Positions 5,219 through 7,481 of a stretch of 7,481 nucleotides of DNA are shown here, piece after piece; position 1 is the first letter of the stretch; every line of letters begins with the position of its first letter. The DNA comes from Pseudomonas sp. GTDB lineage: Bacteria > Pseudomonadota > Gammaproteobacteria > Pseudomonadales > Pseudomonadaceae. Both the position numbers and the translations under genes were made by a program. The notes beneath the pieces were generated by a model. The model had not been told where the DNA came from. It did no database searches and saw nothing but the letters and a program-made list of their open reading frames with translations. Location of the stretch: positions 1 to 7,481 of the forward strand of contig JAPLSD010000306.1 in NCBI GenBank assembly GCA_026398835.1, written 5' to 3'.

Positions 5219-6346
5219 ATGCCTTCCAGCCGCGAAGTCGTACTCTGCCGCTACCACTACGACCCACTGGACCGACTCGTCGGCACTTCGCCGCTGATGG
5301 ATGTCGAGTCTCAACGCTTTTATTGCAAAAGCCGTCTGGCTACGGAGATTCAGGGCCTGGTGCGGCACTCTATTTTTCAGCACGACGACCAGCTTCTGGC
5401 GCAACAACAGCATGGCGCAGAGATGGTAAACACCACATTGCTGGCCACCGACCAGCAGCGTTCGGTGCTGCATACACTAAGTGCGAATCCGCCCCAACCC
5501 ATCGCCTATTCACCCTATGGCCATCGACCCGCCCACAGTGGATTGCTGAGCCTGCTGGGGTTCAACGGCGAACGGTGGGATCCGGTAACCGGGCATTATT
5601 TATTGGGTAATGGTTATCGGGCGTTTAATCCGGTGTTGATGCGGTTTAACAGTCCCGACAGTTTGAGTCCGTTTGGGGACGGCGGGTTGAATCCGTATGT
5701 GTATTGTTTGGGAGATCCGATTAACAGGCAGGATCCAACGGGGCATATTCCTGCATCTTTGTTAATTTACTTTCAAAAATACTGGAAAAGAGCAGCTTCA
5801 ACAATTTCGAAAAGAAGCAGTACTGTACCGCAAACGGTCGCCGCAATAGCCAATAAAGATAGTCCTATTGAGGTTTTTGATAAAATAGTCAAGCGCATTG
5901 GTGACTCAGCCCGTGGCAGAGAAAGGTACCTAATGGAAGAATCGGATAAGCTATCGCAAAGCAATAGTCTTATTTACCAACTGGATCGCGGTAGGCTACG
6001 AAACGCTGAAGAAACCTCAAGACGTTTTGATTTCTACACTCAACATGCGGACTCTTTCAACTTCAAGGACGGCGTACCTCAAAATGGACAACCTTTCCTA
6101 ATAAACAACGGTCCAGACGTTCACCTGTACACGGATCATTTCAATACGTCGATTGGTTATTATTTCTATAAAATGAAAGCATCATCGGGACCCGAGCTGG
6201 AAATAGTCGCCGCCAAGCTGCGCGCCAGTGTAATTAATCGTGATGAGCATATCGTCATGTATACACAAAGTTTGGAAGGTGGCAGTATCCGCGGCCCGCG
6301 AGGCGGAACTCCCGTCGGATCACCTGGCAGGCGTCCTAGTATGTAA
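5219..6346 (+). CDS. Orphan Rhs-core protein with unrecognised C-terminal domain
   Basis: This 375-residue protein carries only the end of an Rhs shell. It has a YD-repeat-like start (RYHYDPLDRLVGTSPL, about 11-26), then AYSPYGHR (96-103), and the Rhs-associated core LGFNGERWDPVTGHYLLGNG through NPYVYCLGDPINRQDPTGH (about 113-176). The DPTGH motif resembles the usual core end, after which Rhs proteins switch to variable effector domains. Here about 199 residues follow, visibly AT-richer in DNA and rich in charged residues, with histidines at 302 and 307 and a Gly/Pro/Arg-rich tail. I recognise no toxin fold and no membrane helix. AGGAG 8 bases before ATG supports the start, so it looks like an independent short gene and not a displaced tip of a large Rhs gene. 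No T6SS or VgrG gene is near, and no obvious immunity gene follows. It could be an effector, an effector remnant or a structural Rhs-like protein. Confidence 0.85.
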   Translation: MPSSREVVLCRYHYDPLDRLVGTSPLMDVESQRFYCKSRLATEIQGLVRHSIFQHDDQLLAQQQHGAEMVNTTLLATDQQRSVLHTLSANPPQPIAYSPYGHRPAHSGLLSLLGFNGERWDPVTGHYLLGNGYRAFNPVLMRFNSPDSLSPFGDGGLNPYVYCLGDPINRQDPTGHIPASLLIYFQKYWKRAASTISKRSSTVPQTVAAIANKDSPIEVFDKIVKRIGDSARGRERYLMEESDKLSQSNSLIYQLDRGRLRNAEETSRRFDFYTQHADSFNFKDGVPQNGQPFLINNGPDVHLYTDHFNTSIGYYFYKMKASSGPELEIVAAKLRASVINRDEHIVMYTQSLEGGSIRGPRGGTPVGSPGRRPSM

Positions 6347-6359
6347 GTTGGTGTCTCGC

Positions 6360-6507
6360 CCGTACTACGCGCTTCGTAGCAGCTGGCGAAGCCTGCGTTC
6401 GATTGCGCAGCAATCGTAATCGGGTAGACCGCATATTTTTCAGGAAGAATGCATTCGCCGGTTTACGACCGCTTCGCGGCCGGACGCAGCCTTCGCCAGC
6501 TGCTACG
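6360..6507. repeat. Inverted REP doublet (REPIN/BIME-like) downstream of the Rhs gene
   Basis: CGTAGCAGCTGGCGAAGCCT (starting 6375) and its near-perfect reverse complement AGCCTTCGCCAGCTGCTACG (ending 6507) form the two arms, about 80 bases apart. Extra hairpins lie nearby: CTACG/CGTAG (about 6366-6380), CGATTGC-GCA-GCAATCG (6400-6416) and CCGC-TTC-GCGG (about 6470-6480). Paired REPs in head-to-head orientation are typical of Pseudomonas. They may also stop or stabilise the 3' end of the Rhs transcript. Open reading frames through this area look incidental. The following stretch 6508-6689 shows no gene, only the 5' region of the next one. Confidence 0.82.
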
Positions 6508-6689
6508 AGGAACCCACATCCAAGAGCCCGTGCACAAATATCAACAAGCTACCCCTTCCGACTGGCTAAGCCGTCGTTCCCTGCTAGCTTTATCTGAAGC
6601 GTCCTACAGGCTTGCCCCAGCGAACAGTCACACCAATCGGCCACCCAGCACCGAGTCGTCCACTGAGCCACCAGGGAACCGGGGGAATC

Positions 6690-7481
6690 ATGTCGAGAAG
6701 GGCCTACGCACCCGTCATGCTATTGGCCGCAACCCTATCACCTGCGTTTAGCGCAGTGGCCGACAATGCCGATACAGCGAACGACAGCAACAATCCGCTG
6801 AACTTCGCGTCCGGCATGAACCTGCAGGACTACTACACCCCGAGAATCTACAACACCAACGTCCACACCAATGACCTGCTGGTGCGCGGCACATTGCCGA
6901 TCGAGCCTAATGATTTCATCCCTGTCCCGCAATTGCTGCGGGCCACTGCGCCGATCAGCACGCGCCCCGATCCCCATGGGGGCTACACCACCGGCGAAGG
7001 TGATCTGAACCTGTTCGATATCTTCCTGCTCAAGACCGACGGCGTGCAGTTGGGCATCGGCCCGCAGATCACCATCCCCTTCGCCGACCATGACGAACTC
7101 GGGACGGGCAAGTGGCAGGCCGGTCTGGCGGCTATCGCCATCGACTCCTCTCCCCGCGGCCTGCTTGGCGCGCTGGTGCAATACCAAAGTTCGTTTGCCG
7201 GCGACAGCGACCGCCAGCATGTTGAAACGGCAACCTTCCAGCCGTTCATCATTCACAACCTGTCCAAGGGCTGGTATCTGCGCTCCACTGGCACCTGGAC
7301 CTACGACCTGAGAAACGACACTCACTACATCCCCCTCGGTTTGGGTGGCGGCAAGGTCTGGAAGTCAGGCGACAACGTGCTCAACGCCTTCATCGAACCG
7401 CAGTGGACAGTGGAGCGCAAAGGCGATGGACAACCGCAATTCACGTTGTTTGCCGGACTGAATGTCACCTTCGGAAATTGA
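6690..7481 (+). CDS. Outer-membrane beta-barrel-like protein of unknown function
   Basis: The predicted precursor has 263 residues. MSRRAYAPVMLLAATLSPAF is a typical signal peptide: basic start, then a hydrophobic core, with a likely cleavage after AVA (residues 22-24) before DNADTAND. The mature part has alternating hydrophobic/polar stretches ending in tight turns (LGIGPQITIPFAD, ALVQYQSSFAG, WYLRSTGTWTYD, NAFIEPQWTVE) and closes with FTLFAGLNVTFGN, as in outer-membrane barrels. I chose the ATG at 6690 over the earlier in-frame ATG at 6612 because it places the signal peptide at the N-terminus and has GGGGGA directly upstream. Similar Pseudomonas proteins are often annotated as hypothetical or transporter-like; no substrate can be inferred. 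The stop codon coincides with the window end. The Rhs gene is upstream but separated by the REP doublet. Confidence 0.8.
   Translation: MSRRAYAPVMLLAATLSPAFSAVADNADTANDSNNPLNFASGMNLQDYYTPRIYNTNVHTNDLLVRGTLPIEPNDFIPVPQLLRATAPISTRPDPHGGYTTGEGDLNLFDIFLLKTDGVQLGIGPQITIPFADHDELGTGKWQAGLAAIAIDSSPRGLLGALVQYQSSFAGDSDRQHVETATFQPFIIHNLSKGWYLRSTGTWTYDLRNDTHYIPLGLGGGKVWKSGDNVLNAFIEPQWTVERKGDGQPQFTLFAGLNVTFGN

Noticed and set aside
4730..5473. 247-codon minus-strand open frame running from the Rhs gene into leader B
   Set aside because: It lies antisense to the Rhs core, crosses the promoter, terminator and leader of copy B, and has no family resemblance.
6612..6689. Earlier in-frame start for the barrel protein
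   Set aside because: It would bury the signal peptide behind 26 proline/serine-rich residues; the ATG at 6690 has a purine-rich ribosome binding site and an immediate signal peptide.
6403..6751. Two small plus-strand frames (6403-6597, 6449-6751) considered as an Rhs immunity gene
   Set aside because: They run through the REP doublet and into the barrel gene signal peptide, have no good ribosome binding site and consist largely of repeat-derived sequence.

Overview
The window looks like the chromosome of a Pseudomonas species, probably of the P. fluorescens group. The reasons are a MuxA/MuxB-type RND efflux operon, a Tpx peroxidase with close family features, two copies of a small Pseudomonas-type DUF6124/DUF3077-like protein, an orphan short Rhs-core protein, and several REP sequences of the GTAGGAGCTGGCG.AGCCTGCG and GAGCGTGGCTTGCTCGCGA types. 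These assignments come from recognising the sequences, not from a database search.

Layout. Positions 1-1368 (minus) hold the N-terminal 456 codons of the inner-membrane RND pump muxB/mdtB, which runs off the left edge. It is preceded, with a 4-base ATGA overlap, by the periplasmic adaptor muxA/mdtA (1365-2693, minus). A strong intrinsic terminator (2803-2836) separates this operon from tpx (2854-3354, minus). Then comes a tandem duplication of about 0.72 kb (copy A 3524-4252, copy B 4375-5092). Each copy holds, in minus-strand order, a REP-like flank, a sigma70-like promoter, a short RNA ending at a U-run terminator, a structured leader, and a DUF6124-like gene. At 5219-6346 (plus) lies an orphan Rhs-core protein with an AT-richer C-terminal domain that I do not recognise, then an inverted REP doublet (about 6360-6507). 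Last is an outer-membrane beta-barrel-like protein with a signal peptide (6690-7481, plus), ending exactly at the window edge.

The most unusual part is the untranslated region of the duplicated DUF6124-like genes. In both copies the Shine-Dalgarno segment (1b) is perfectly complementary over 8 bases to a segment (1a) about 70 bases upstream. The paired bases differ between copies in a compensated way (TCCTATGA/TCATAGGA in A, CCTTTCGT/ACGAAAGG in B). A second helix covaries too (CTACCAC/GTGGTAG against CCGCCAA/TTGGCGG). A third helix interleaves with it, predicting a pseudoknot. Upstream of the terminator, the short RNA carries a second version of both downstream segments: the 2b-like heptamer sits in an 8-base hairpin loop, and the 1b-like sequence follows. 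This could capture 1a and 2a and free the ribosome binding site. The inference is a two-layer RNA switch (transcription attenuation plus Shine-Dalgarno sequestration) in which each paralog has its own matched set. No experiment or database search supports this here. The evidence is the two-copy covariation.

The Mux proteins form one export system, and Tpx is an independent antioxidant enzyme. Nothing in the sequence links the DUF6124-like, Rhs and barrel genes functionally.
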